A stretch of DNA of 64,000 nucleotides, taken from Neofusicoccum parvum (Eukaryota > Ascomycota > Dothideomycetes > Botryosphaeriales > Botryosphaeriaceae). Below, piece by piece: positions 33,098-44,074 of the stretch (its first letter is position 1; every line of letters begins with the position of its first letter). Below the pieces are notes generated by a model. The model did no database searches, had not been told where the DNA came from, and worked only from the letters and a program-made list of their open reading frames with translations. A program made the position numbers and the translations under genes. The stretch spans positions 992,001 through 1,056,000 of the forward strand of contig CP087207.1 of assembly GCA_020912385.1 (NCBI GenBank), in the 5' to 3' direction.

Positions 33098-34979
33098 CTA
33101 ATCCTCGTGATAGAGGCCTTCCTCGGGTGGTCTGACCCCATACCAGTCGAGGCCGAGCCTGTCCTCCGGATCAGGGTCTTCCATCTGATAGTAACTGTCA
33201 TTGACTTCCGTTAGCACGACAGCCGGCGCTTCGGCCCACGCAAGGAACAACATCATCAACGTACCCGTCGTACCTCCACCACTTCCGACCCTGCCAGACG
33301 TCCTCGACCGGCAGCACGCCCTCCTGCGCCATCTGCTCCCTGACGTCCACCACGCCCCGCCACACGCGCAGCATATTCTCGCCCGCCACCTTTGCCAGCT
33401 GCTCCTCCGTCGCGCCGCGGTCGAGAATGGCCTTCAGCAGGCCGGGATAGCACCGCACGTCTTCGAGGCCGGGGATGACGGACGCGATGCCGTCGAAGTC
33501 CGAGCCCAGCCCAACATGGTCCCAGCCGATGCGCCGGGCAATGTAGAAGAGGTGGTCGAGTACGTCGTCCATCCGGGCGTCGCGCCGTCGGGCGGCGACG
33601 TGCTCCGGCACGAAGGTCACCATGATGATGCCGTTGTTCGCCGGAATCATGTCCAGGATGTCGTCTGGCACGTTGCGCGGGCAGTCAAAGACGGACTTGA
33701 CATTGCTGTGCGAGAACATCACCGGCGCGCGCGTCAGCTCGAGCACCTGCTTGGCGCAGTCCGGCGAGGTGTGCGACACGTCGATGATCATGCCGATGCG
33801 GTTCATCTCTTTGATCGCAGACCGGCCGAGAGCCGACAGACCGCCGTGGACAGGTCCTATCCTCGAGGTCGAGGAGTCGGCGAATGCATTGTTGCAGACG
33901 TGAGTGAGTGTACACTGGCAGATCGTCAGCCCACTGTCTGCTGGATGCCAAGCAAGCGTGGTAACACGTACGTATCGGACACCCAGAAGGTAGAATGCAC
34001 GGATGATTCCAATTGAATTCCCCGCCATATGGAGCCTGCGCGCACGTCAGCTACGGCCTGCAAGGCGGACTTCGGAGCTCGGGGTGTTGCCGCTGTGCCC
34101 ACAAAACCACCGAGCGCGTGTTTCATTCTCAAATGCGCCAAAGATCACCGTCACTGCACGACGCATCGTGCTCGCGCTGTTCAGACACCAATCATAGCAG
34201 GCCTCTTGCTCGAAAGCTACCTTCAATGGCAACACCCAATGGGGAACGTATCGCACTTACCCCTCAATGCCTATTGAGCAGGCAATTTTGCCTTTCGAAT
34301 ACGCGAGTTTGACATCGTCGGGCTCTTTGATCAATGCGAAAACGTTGGGATATGACTGGATCAAGCGCAGGGTAAGGTCGATCTGTTCGATGGCGTCTCG
34401 TGCCATGTCGCTGTATTCCGGCGTCGAGAAGTTTTCCGCTGACCTCAGACATCTGGAATGTTTACCCATCAGCGAAGCCCAGAGAAATCACCGGGTCGGC
34501 CTGGAAGTGCTGCAATGTGTGACATCTGAAGCAGTGGTCTGGATGGCTTTGTCCTTCTCTTTGCTGTTTGCTCGAATCCGGACGAATGCTTCAACTCCCC
34601 GTGCGCGAGGCTGCAACGTTTTACAAAACGAGCAGAAGCCTCAGCTGAGACACTCATGACAGGTATACGTACGGCACGCAAATGGACCAGAACTGCGCTC
34701 CAACAGCGCCCTCTCTGAGCCGTGGAATGTCCGTCATGCCTGTGCTTCTCAGTGAGATTTCCACATCAGGCAGGACGGCCGTGCGCTCGCAGAGCACCTA
34801 CCACGCTGGAACCCCTTCTCCAGATCGAACTTCTCGTTGTTGTGGATCTTGCCATGGAAGCACGCACGCGGCTGCTGCGGAAGATCATTGTGGCCATCGA
34901 ACAAGGGGGTGTCCTTGAGGACCCTCTTCACGCGCTCGTCGATAGCGAGGAGTTGGTACGGGTGGGTGGCGTCGCTCAT
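33098..34979 (-). CDS. membrane-dipeptidase-like metallopeptidase, family M19
   Basis: Zinc dipeptidase of the renal dipeptidase family, cleaving dipeptides and sometimes cysteinyl-glycine conjugates. Six minus-strand exons: 34979-34802, 34739-34673, 34452-34261, 34035-33972, 33914-33265 and 33194-33098, giving 415 residues. Metal ligands are all present: His30 and Asp32 in DGHNDLP, Glu145 in IGIEG, His215 in DVSHTS and His236 in SHSN. The last intron has donor GTACGT and branch GCTAAC and restores RYDGYYQMEDPDPEDR. No signal peptide is seen, so it is probably cytosolic. Introns 2 and 3 are about 220 nt each, far longer than the local norm; intron 2 contains a MITE-like element. It shares a 391-bp divergent promoter region with an MFS transporter. 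The acceptor of exon 3 (34452) is my choice between neighbouring AGs. Confidence 0.9.
34525..34600. mobile_element. MITE-like element, copy B, inside an intron of the dipeptidase gene
   Basis: The left end reads ATCTGAAGCAGTGGTCTGGA, and the reverse complement of the right end reads GGGGAGTTGAAGCATTCGTC. Read on the minus strand, the interior AGCAAAGAGAAGGACAAAGC aligns with GGCAAAGAGGAGGACGAATC of copy C, so the two copies are homologous over their full length and not only at the arms. It lies in intron 2 (34672-34453) of the M19 peptidase gene. Confidence 0.72.
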
Positions 34980-35370
34980 GATGTGCGTCTGCCATACACT
35001 CGGGTACGAATGTCCGGCTGCAGCCCTCCGTTAATATATGTACGGGTTTGGAGCATCCCAAACCTCATCTCCGCACCCGTTTCCATCCTGCTGCAGGCCT
35101 GTTGGGCTATCTGAAGCTGTATCTCGGCCGCGGGCGTAGATGGCCCGAGTTGATACTGTCGCGGTTGCCGATTGGTCAGAATCGTTTCCCGACGGAAAAC
35201 TGCTGCACGCCGACACGGACCCGGACCAGCAACCCGAATCTGACAGCGGCAGAACACCGAGATAACGGGCTTCTAGATAATGTCGAGAGTCCATACGGTG
35301 CCAGACTTTATAATCTTGCTGAGGCCGGATACGCCACCGGGGCCCCAGCTTCACTGTCGCAGGATCCAAA
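34980..35370. promoter_or_regulatory. divergent promoter region of dipeptidase and MFS transporter
   Basis: 391 bp between two start codons on opposite strands. TATATTAA on the minus strand (35038-35031) lies about 52 bp before the dipeptidase ATG, and TTTATAAT at 35307-35314 lies about 57 bp before the transporter ATG. This suggests two back-to-back core promoters and shared upstream control. Confidence 0.5.
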
Positions 35371-37067
35371 ATGGCGGACACCGAGAAAGCACCCGTCGAA
35401 AAGGCTATCGACACCAAAGCCGCTGACGCAGCCCTCAACCTTTACGAGGAAGTCCTGGAGGGACACGTTTCTGGGACTGTGGACGACCGCGCGCTTCTGT
35501 GGAAGATCGACCTGCGGCTGATTCCTCTGCTTTGTCTGACGTACATGCTGCAGTCCATCGACAAAACAACTCTCAGTTACGCCGCGGTCTTCGATCTGCG
35601 AGAGGATACACACCTAAAGGGCACCGAATATTCTTGGCTCGGCTCCTTGTTTTATCTAGGATAGTGAGTGATGCTCTACAGCGCTTGAATCTTCACCTGC
35701 TGACGAGTGATAGTCTCGCTTGGGAGTACCCGACCAGCCTTCTGCTGCAAAGACTGCCAGTGAACAAATTCATGGCTGGGACGGTCATTGCCTGGGTATG
35801 CAATCCCTTGGGAAATACCTCGAAAATATGATATTAACGCCAGGACATCTCAGGGCGCCGTGCTGATGTGCCACGCAGCATGCAGTAATTTCAGCGGACT
35901 CGCCGCTGTGAGGACTTTCCTCGGAGTGTTCGAAGCTTCGGTGAATCCGGCAACAATGATCATCTTCTCAATGTGGTACAAGCGAATTGAGCAGCCGCTG
36001 CGCATGGGTATCTGGATTGGGAGTGCAGGCATCGGCTACGTAATTGCCGGCATCGCCAGCTTCGGCATTGGCCACATACATGGAGTCGTGAGCTCGTGGA
36101 GAACCATGTTCCTGATCTGGGGAGGGGTGACAACGGCATGGGGTGTGGTTCTCTGGTTCACACTACCCGGATCTCCTGTCAACGCTGGCTTCTTGACGGA
36201 AGACGAAAGGAAAGGCGTAATTGACCGCATCAAGACAAATGGTACCGGGATTGAGTCAAAGATCTTCAAGTGGAATCAGGTGAGCCCCTCTGTTCTTCCC
36301 CCCCTGGAAGCCAGCTGACAACCATTAAGTTCAAGGAAGCCATTCTGGACATTAAGACCTGGCTGCTTTTCATCTTCGCCGTGACCTTGAACAGTCCAAA
36401 TGGCGGCCTTACGACCTTTCAAGGCTTGATCATCAAGGGAATGGGGTTCTCAACAATGCAGACTACGCTGATCCAAATGCCTTCCGGAGGAGTTCAGGCC
36501 GTCGTATGCGTATTTGCTACGTGAGCTTCCAAATCAACCCAAACATTTGCTAGTCGTCCAGCTAATCGTTACAGGTTCCTCGCTTCCAAGTTTCCCAACG
36601 CACGACTGTGTGTCATGCTTGGCTGCCTCATACCGTTCCTCGTCGGAGTTATTGGCCTGTGGCTGATTGATGACTCTAAGCCATACGGCCGTCTCGCTTG
36701 TCTATGGATCTCCTTCTCATACACTGCCACATGGACCTTGAGCATGTCTGTGGCCACTGCAAACACAGCCGGGCATACGAAGAAGGTGACTACCAACGCC
36801 TTGCTGCTCTGTGGGTATTGTCTTGGAAACTTCATTGGGCCATTCTTCTTCATTTCCTCCCAGGCCCCGACTTACAACCTTGGCGTTGGAATGATGTTCT
36901 TCTGTATTGCAGTACAGGTAGTATCCATCTTGGGTATTTGGTTTGTGTTGTGGAGGCAGAACAGATCGAGGGAAGCAGAATGGACGGATCATGACCCGCG
37001 CGTGTATGAGATCGGCTTCATGGATCTAACAGATTTGGAGAATCGCCAGTTCCGATATGTGTATTAA
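35371..37067 (+). CDS. MFS transporter, anion:cation symporter (allantoate permease-like) family
   Basis: Second ACS-family permease in the window, 494 residues. Exons 35371-35663, 35714-35795, 35854-36279, 36330-36520 and 36575-37067. The family hallmarks are LLCLTYMLQSIDKTTLSYAAVF at the first span and VRTFLGVFEASVNPATMIIFS near span 4. The DRIKTNGTGIESKIFKW loop divides the two six-helix halves. Branch sites such as ATTAACG precede the acceptors. The hydrophilic N- and C-termini are predicted to be cytosolic. Transcribed divergently from an M19 dipeptidase, it may bring in peptides or a related nitrogen source, by analogy with Dal5, which moves dipeptides as well as allantoate. It is a different subfamily from the transporter at 8.5 kb, to judge from the dissimilar signature loops. 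Confidence 0.93.
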
Positions 37068-37524
37068 TTACCAGGCCATGCTGATACTAGCAAAGAGCTC
37101 TAAAAATCTGAATTCTTGAGCGCCTCTTTCTGTGCGGTCAATTGTTCCCAAGGAATGCTGATGTTAGCAAGCGATAGTAAGCAATGTCGAGCCAAGGGCG
37201 AGACTAATGTTTTGTATCATTTCTTTGAGTAACCGATCGCCTTTTAAGAGAGACCGTTCCCCACAGAATCTGAAAACCATGGGCCCGGTAATGCAGTCAA
37301 CCTCCAAAAAGTCTTCCGTCAAGCACTGTACCTGCAACCGTCATTCTCTTCCCCATTAAATTACAGCCAGTTCAGCTCGCCATTTCCAGAAAGTCACATT
37401 CGTACAGGAACTATCACGTCCAGACCTAGCCTCGTACTAACCCTGCTCATTGTATGCTTCCATTGTTGATCCTTAAGCTTGTGGGGTGGTGGAAGTGCGC
37501 AGGGCCGTAGAAACTCACATGCTC

Positions 37525-37984
37525 TTACACGTGGAATGGAGAGCAATCCTTGATTGGCAGAGCTTCTTTCCACACAGCTTCTCCATTGTACTCCGGGGCC
37601 AACTGTCTCTCCGTGATTTCCATTTTCAAGCCTTCTCCTCGTCGATCCAAGGCTTTGCTCTGGTCTACGAGTCCCTGCACGTTCATGAGATGTGACCGCG
37701 GTTTGATCATCAACCGAGGATATAGCTGCGGGATTGGCGGTCGAGTTGCTCAAATTCCTGCTGGTAGGCAAGCTTCTTTGCGCTTAGTTCGTCTATAGTG
37801 GTAGGTAGGCGCCTGGCATAGGTCACAACCTCGTCGAAACATCTGAGGGCCAGCTCCTTTAGTTCAGCCGCATGCTGTTGAAAATCCCTTTCCAATTTAG
37901 TGAGAATGTCATAACGTTGAGGTTGGTGGTCTCCAAACCGAGACACAGAGCCGCAACTACCTGGCGTGCACGATCGCGCATCAT
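37525..37984 (-). pseudogene. possible decayed gene fragment encoding a helical protein
   Basis: Three minus-strand frames follow one another. They begin MMRDRARQVVAALCLGLET near 37984, pass to a frame with KLERDFQQHAAELKELALRC and SAKKLAYQQEFEQLDRQSRS (to 37710), then to MNVQGLVDQSKALDRRGEGL (to 37525). Each looks like authentic amphipathic helical protein, and they are collinear, but the first switch needs a frameshift. The second switch could be a frameshift or a short intron (GTTGATG...GTGCAG). No start or end of a complete protein can be fixed. A live gene with unusual introns is the alternative. The family is not recognised. Confidence 0.35.
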
Positions 37985-38496
37985 CTATGTGACTTCAAAG
38001 ATGGGAAGGAATGTGTTTATAAGTCACCATCTTTTGACCACTCAGATTGAATCTGCTGACACAATGATTTCAAGGCCGCTCGTGCGAGAAAACCTGGTGT
38101 ACACCACCTCAATCACCATTAAATCCTCTAAAGCTCCGAGGATTCATTGGATTGATGAGAATGGAGTCTTGGGAAGATAATTTTAGAAATACGATAAGGG
38201 AAAGCGACGGTAGCACAGTGAGGTGGGCGCGCTGATGTGCATGAGTGGCCGTATTTACGCTGACATGGGACCACGGTTAAAGCCAGAATTAGAATTTAAG
38301 GTTAATTGAAATCGAGTAACACCACATTTGTAGCTTGCCGAACGAATGGCGAGGGGTCGTGGCGATGCTAGCGTGCAATGCCACTGCCGGGATGTTGTTC
38401 CTGGGGGCCAAGTTCCTGATCCTTCAAAGGGCCCAGACTGTGACTCCGTCTCGCTTGCGGAGCAAATAGTCGCATCAGCGGTGAAGACTCACCACC

Positions 38497-38504
38497 TATA
38501 AATA
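38497..38504 (+). promoter_or_regulatory. TATA box
   Basis: TATAAATA about 140 bp upstream of the LITAF-like start codon at 38642, followed by an A/C-rich leader. Good consensus. Confidence 0.5.
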
Positions 38505-38641
38505 ACGAAACAGTCCATGGCAATTTGTCGAAGCGAAGACTCATATTTCAACTCCAGTCCTACAGTCGGACCAGCCATTCGTTTCACAGCCTTCTCACAA
38601 TAAGAAAAAACCTCTACTTCAATTCTGTAGCAGAATCAGCC

Positions 38642-39287
38642 ATGGCAAACACTACTTTCCAAGCACCTGGCGCCACCACGAACGATCTCCCTCCCGACGG
38701 TCATCACAACAGTGCGTTGATATCCCCAACACTTCAACAAAGACATTTGCTGACCTCTCCAATTCAGATGAAAAGTCTTTGAACGTCGTCAACTCAATGC
38801 AAGGCCTCGAGTCGAGCCGCAGTCTCTCCGAAGAAAAAGATCTCGGAAAGCCACAACCGTACGTCCTCCAATCAAAGGTACAAACACATCATCGCTCACG
38901 CAGATTTGCAGACAACGACCCAACGGAAAGCCACCGATAAACCCTCGCCTGTTGCAGAACCCCGTTCCTCTCGACCAACTCAACGAAACCGCCATGTGCA
39001 TCGATTGCCCGCACTGTCACCAGCGAACGATGACGCGCACCCACCGCAAGTCGTCTGGCGAAACCGGCACCACGGCGCTCCTCTGTTGCCTATTCCTCGG
39101 CGTCATTGGTGCCTGTATTCCCTACTGCTGCGAGATGTACTACGACACCGACCATTTCTGTCAGATCTGTGACTGCCAGGTTGTACACAAGCCTCACGAC
39201 GGCCCTGTGCAGCTCTGTCTGCCACCGCCGCCTGGTCCCACGCCACCTCCGAAGGCTGTTGTGCAAGGGAAGAATCTTGCTGCATGA
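38642..39287 (+). CDS. LITAF-like zinc-ribbon membrane-associated protein
   Basis: 178-residue protein with a C-terminal LITAF (LPS-induced TNF factor/SIMPLE) domain, a monotopic membrane-anchored zinc module of endosomal or plasma membranes. Exons 38642-38711, 38768-38858 and 38912-39287. The zinc pairs are Cys86/Cys89 (CPHC) and Cys137/Cys140 (CQIC), separated by a hydrophobic, cysteine-rich insertion (TALLCCLFLGVIGACIPYCC, residues 108-127) that would dip into the bilayer. Residues 1-80 are polar and disordered, and residues 155-170 are a proline-rich tail (PPPPGPTPPP). The acceptor at 38912 was chosen over the upstream CAG because only this one keeps the frame open. Related fungal proteins are usually annotated LITAF-like; the specific role is unknown. 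Confidence 0.85.
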
Positions 39288-39507
39288 GGAGTCGGCGGGT
39301 GGAGATTTCGAGATTTGAGAAGTGGTAATGTTTATAGAAGGTAAAGATAGGGGGTTCGCACCTTTCGCATGTATTACAACGTTTCGCGCCGCGGGCCACA
39401 CATCATTATTGTAAATTTAGCCTATGATGCATACGATAGACATTAATTTCACTTAAAGAGATACACGATCAACTTTGAAAAATGCTGTAAGTTTGAATAG
39501 CTTTATA

Positions 39508-39590
39508 GGGAGTTGAAGTATTCGTCCGGACGCAAATGTGCGGCAAAGAGGAGGACGAATCCGTCCAGATGAATGCTTCAGCTCCACCCA
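39508..39590. mobile_element. MITE-like element, copy C (best-preserved arms)
   Basis: About 80 bp. The left arm is GGGAGTTGAAGTATTCGTCC continuing GGACG. The reverse complement of the right arm is GGAGCTGAAGCATTCATCTG continuing GACG. Over 24 bp, 20 positions agree and all four differences are transitions. The interior (GCAAATGTGCGGCAAAGAGG) aligns with copies B and D. It lies between the LITAF-like and DJ-1-like genes. Confidence 0.75.
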
Positions 39591-40192
39591 CCTGTGGTCA
39601 ACATATGCGCTAGAGCTTTTGAGATGCACAGCTACGCATTTTGCGGCTTTGAAGGCGGCGAGCACGTCTTCTGGCTTAGAACCGGACAGAGGGCAGGCTT
39701 CAGGGTTCTATTGCCGCTAAGCATCCAACTCGGGGTCCCAGCAGCTACTAGTCTAATGCTACAAATTTTGTTCTTCAGCGGACATCTCCATCTTGATCTG
39801 GTATGCCATCAAGAAGTCGCAGATTGTGGTTGGTTTAGATATTGATTAAGAACTACCATACTTGTTCCACCACGCCAAGGTCTTCATAGCTTCCAGAAGG
39901 ACCTATCTCTACTTATGCATTCATAAAAACAGATAATGATCAGCACCTACTTGCTTCTCGGGGTTGTTGCTATTCTGCTTGAACATGCTGCTCACATACT
40001 CACCACCGTTGCGTAGAACCTAATCAGGCGAGCGATGTCAGTAAAACTGACATAGTAGAGCCCAAGAAAGGGTATGCCGGGAGGCATCACATTCAGTTGT
40101 TCGGCCGAGGGAAATCATCGGGTATTTGGCCATCATCTAGCGCTGACTAGCCAGTCCACAGGCATCCGGGACTGAATACCCCACCAGACCAG

Positions 40193-40200
40193 TATAAATA
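40193..40200 (+). promoter_or_regulatory. TATA box
   Basis: TATAAATA 93 bp upstream of the ATG at 40286 and only 27 bp upstream of the in-frame ATG at 40220. This spacing argues that transcription starts near or after 40220, favouring the downstream start codon. Confidence 0.5.
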
Positions 40201-40285
40201 GTCTTATATTTGCAGGGCAATGGCAACCATACCACAGAACTCTATCCAATCCAAGATCGGTGACAGTATTTCTCAAGCACAAACA

Positions 40286-41057
40286 ATGGCCCCAAAGATC
40301 CTCGTCGTTCTTACTTCTGCTGCCACATTCGGCGAGAACAAGCCCACCGGCTGGTACCTGGTCTGTCAATCTCGCTGAACCACACTTGCTTAGAAATCAT
40401 GGTTTCTCACGCCTTTCCGCTCCGCTAACAGAATCCACACAGCCCGAACTTGCTCACCCATATCACATTCTGTCTCCACATGCCGAGATGACCTTTGCAT
40501 CACCCCTCGGCGGCGTCGCACCCATCGATCCATACAGCATCGAAGCTACCAAGGACAACCCCATTTGCACCTCTTTTTACGCCACGAAGAAGGACCTATG
40601 GACTCACACGGCAAAGATATCTTCTTTCCTGGGCCGCGCTTCTGAATTCGATGCCGTCTTTTACCCAGGGGGCCAGGGCCCGATGTTTGACCTCGCCACT
40701 GACGAGTCATCCCACAAGCTGATCAATGAGTTCGCAAACGCAGGGAAGATCATTGCATCGGTCTGCCACGGGCCGGCTGCTTTTGCCTTCGTGAAGAAGT
40801 CAGACGGAACCCCATTCTTACAGGGAGCCAAGGTTACGGGGCTAAAGGATAGCGAAGAGAGGGCGTTGGGGACGGATAAAGACATGCCGTTCCTACTAGA
40901 AACGGAACTGAAAAAGGTCTGCGGGGAGTATGTTTGTGCAGGGGATTTTGAACCTTGTATAGTGGTGGACAGGAAGAGGAAGTTGATCACTGGGCAGAGT
41001 CCCCCAAGCTCTGTGGGTGTTGGCGAGGCAATTTTAGATGCTGTCACCAAGTGGTGA
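40286..41057 (+). CDS. DJ-1/PfpI (Hsp31-like) family protein, class I glutamine-amidotransferase fold
   Basis: 229-residue DJ-1/PfpI superfamily protein, likely glyoxalase III/deglycase or chaperone type. Exons 40286-40360 and 40443-41057; the join restores GWYLPELAHPY. Glu27 and nucleophilic Cys133 in ASVCHGP (nucleophile elbow), with His134 next to it, are conserved, so the protein should be catalytically competent. The VFYPGGQGPMFDL strand-loop is the family's oxyanion region. No signal peptide. An in-frame ATG at 40220 would add 22 residues. The start at 40286 has context AACAATGG and matches the usual N-terminus of the family. The upstream TATA box lies too close to 40220 for that ATG to be in most transcripts. 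Confidence 0.9.
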
Positions 41058-42450
41058 GGGTATTGATGGTTGGGTGTATCTTATATTGATGTCATCTACC
41101 TCCTTCGTAAGCCAGGATTTGAGAAGGTGACACGGAGTTGGAACCCCTTTCCCTGGGAAATGCACATTGGATGGAACATGAATCATTCATCTAAGCTACG
41201 ATATTGTTAGAGATATAAGGAAAGTTTCTCCTTAATATTAGCAATCCCTCCGGTCTCGAATTCGTATGCACACGCGCAAGTTTTACCATTGAAAGCAGTT
41301 CAAACATAAGGTAATAGAGAAAGAGAAAATCTCGCAAAGTATGAAGAGCAAACAAGCGGATAGGCAGGCTGGTGGAGGCGTGACGAGGCACTGATGTGCA
41401 CGGGACAAAACACCCCATTTAAGGCAGTTACGGCGAACACCTACATGCTTGGTCATCAATAGTACAAAGACGGGTGGATTCAAGAACATTTCTTAGCATC
41501 TCTTACTAACAGCATACGGATTTTGCACTAAACGAGACATGCTATAGCCGCCGAAGCCTCCCTAAACGGTTCGTTAGCTCTAGTACGGATGCGGCGCGTA
41601 TCCACTCGGTATATGGTCAGCAGCCGCGGTGTTCCGGTAAGACATCTTAAGAAGCGCCTCATGAGCTATGTGGTGGGCGAGGTACGTATGCGAGCGAAAT
41701 AAGTCCTCGCTCGCTCGTCTCTCTGGTGAAATTATACAAAGCTTGCAAGCCCCATGCACAGGCTATTGGCACGCGGAGTCTTGAATCCCCGATGTTTTCG
41801 ATCGTGCACAGACTATGGAAGTCTTGCCATTATCTCTACGCATAAGCGAGTAAAAACTGACAACGCTTTGTTTTGTTGGCAAAGGTCCACTTTTTTTCTG
41901 GGGGAGTGGGGTTAACTGCGTGGGACAATACCACGTCGGCCCATTGATTAGGATCACTCCTTTCCCCCAATTCCCATATACACGTCGAGAGAGAATCGCT
42001 TCGCAAATGCCTAAGGTCCATGAATCTCCGCCGTGTAGTACAAAAAGATCTTTGAAGGAGATACAAGATCGACGTCTAGAGAACGGCTTCCTTTTTGTGC
42101 GTGACGGTAATGGCCATGATGGAGTAATACTGTCAAAAACGGCCCGGGGCGCGGAGAAGTTGTTATCTGGCCGACGGAAAACTGGCGATAAAGGACTCCG
42201 ACGGGAAACTAATGCCCCGCGTTTCCCGCCGGCTCACGCACAGCGCCCGCCTTTGCCCAGTCCCTCGGATCTTTGCATGATGCGAAGAGCCTGGTTTACG
42301 TTATCTTCTCAAAGACTAGACAGGAGCGGCCCGAGTTCCTCCTGCACCGCTGCTTAATCCAACGTCCACCACCGAGCGTATAAAGCCGCACACTCACCCC
42401 TCAAACGCCGAACAGTTTCGGACAACAGCATTTCGGGCAAGGATCTCACA
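41058..42450. other. intergenic region
   Basis: About 1.4 kb between two co-directional genes. A 145-codon frame at 41.9-42.4 kb shows no family resemblance. The only recognisable site is the TATA box at 42379. Confidence 0.55.
42379..42385 (+). promoter_or_regulatory. TATA box
   Basis: TATAAAG 72 bp upstream of the start codon at 42451, in a short leader that is typical for highly expressed fungal genes. Confidence 0.55.
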
Positions 42451-43985
<1,535 letters not shown>

Positions 43986-44074
43986 GCAGGACAGTCTGCA
44001 GTTCTCTCACATAGTTTGTTTTGTCCATGATATGAAAATCTTTTTCCTTTTCTTTTCTGGGATTTCGATAAATA

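Larger units (their letters stand above)
37068..38641. other. intergenic region holding a decayed coding fragment
   Basis: About 1.6 kb. Apart from the minus-strand remnant at 37525-37984 and a TATA-like element at 38497, no feature recognised. Confidence 0.5.
39288..40285. other. intergenic region with a MITE-like copy and a TATA box
   Basis: About 1 kb. Contains copy C of the inverted-repeat element (39508-39590) and the promoter of the DJ-1-like gene. No coding exon recognised. Confidence 0.55.

Noticed and set aside
41920..42357. 145-residue frame upstream of the dialkylglycine-decarboxylase-like gene
   Set aside because: No family resemblance, overlaps the promoter region, and runs to within about 20 bp of a good TATA box for the next gene.
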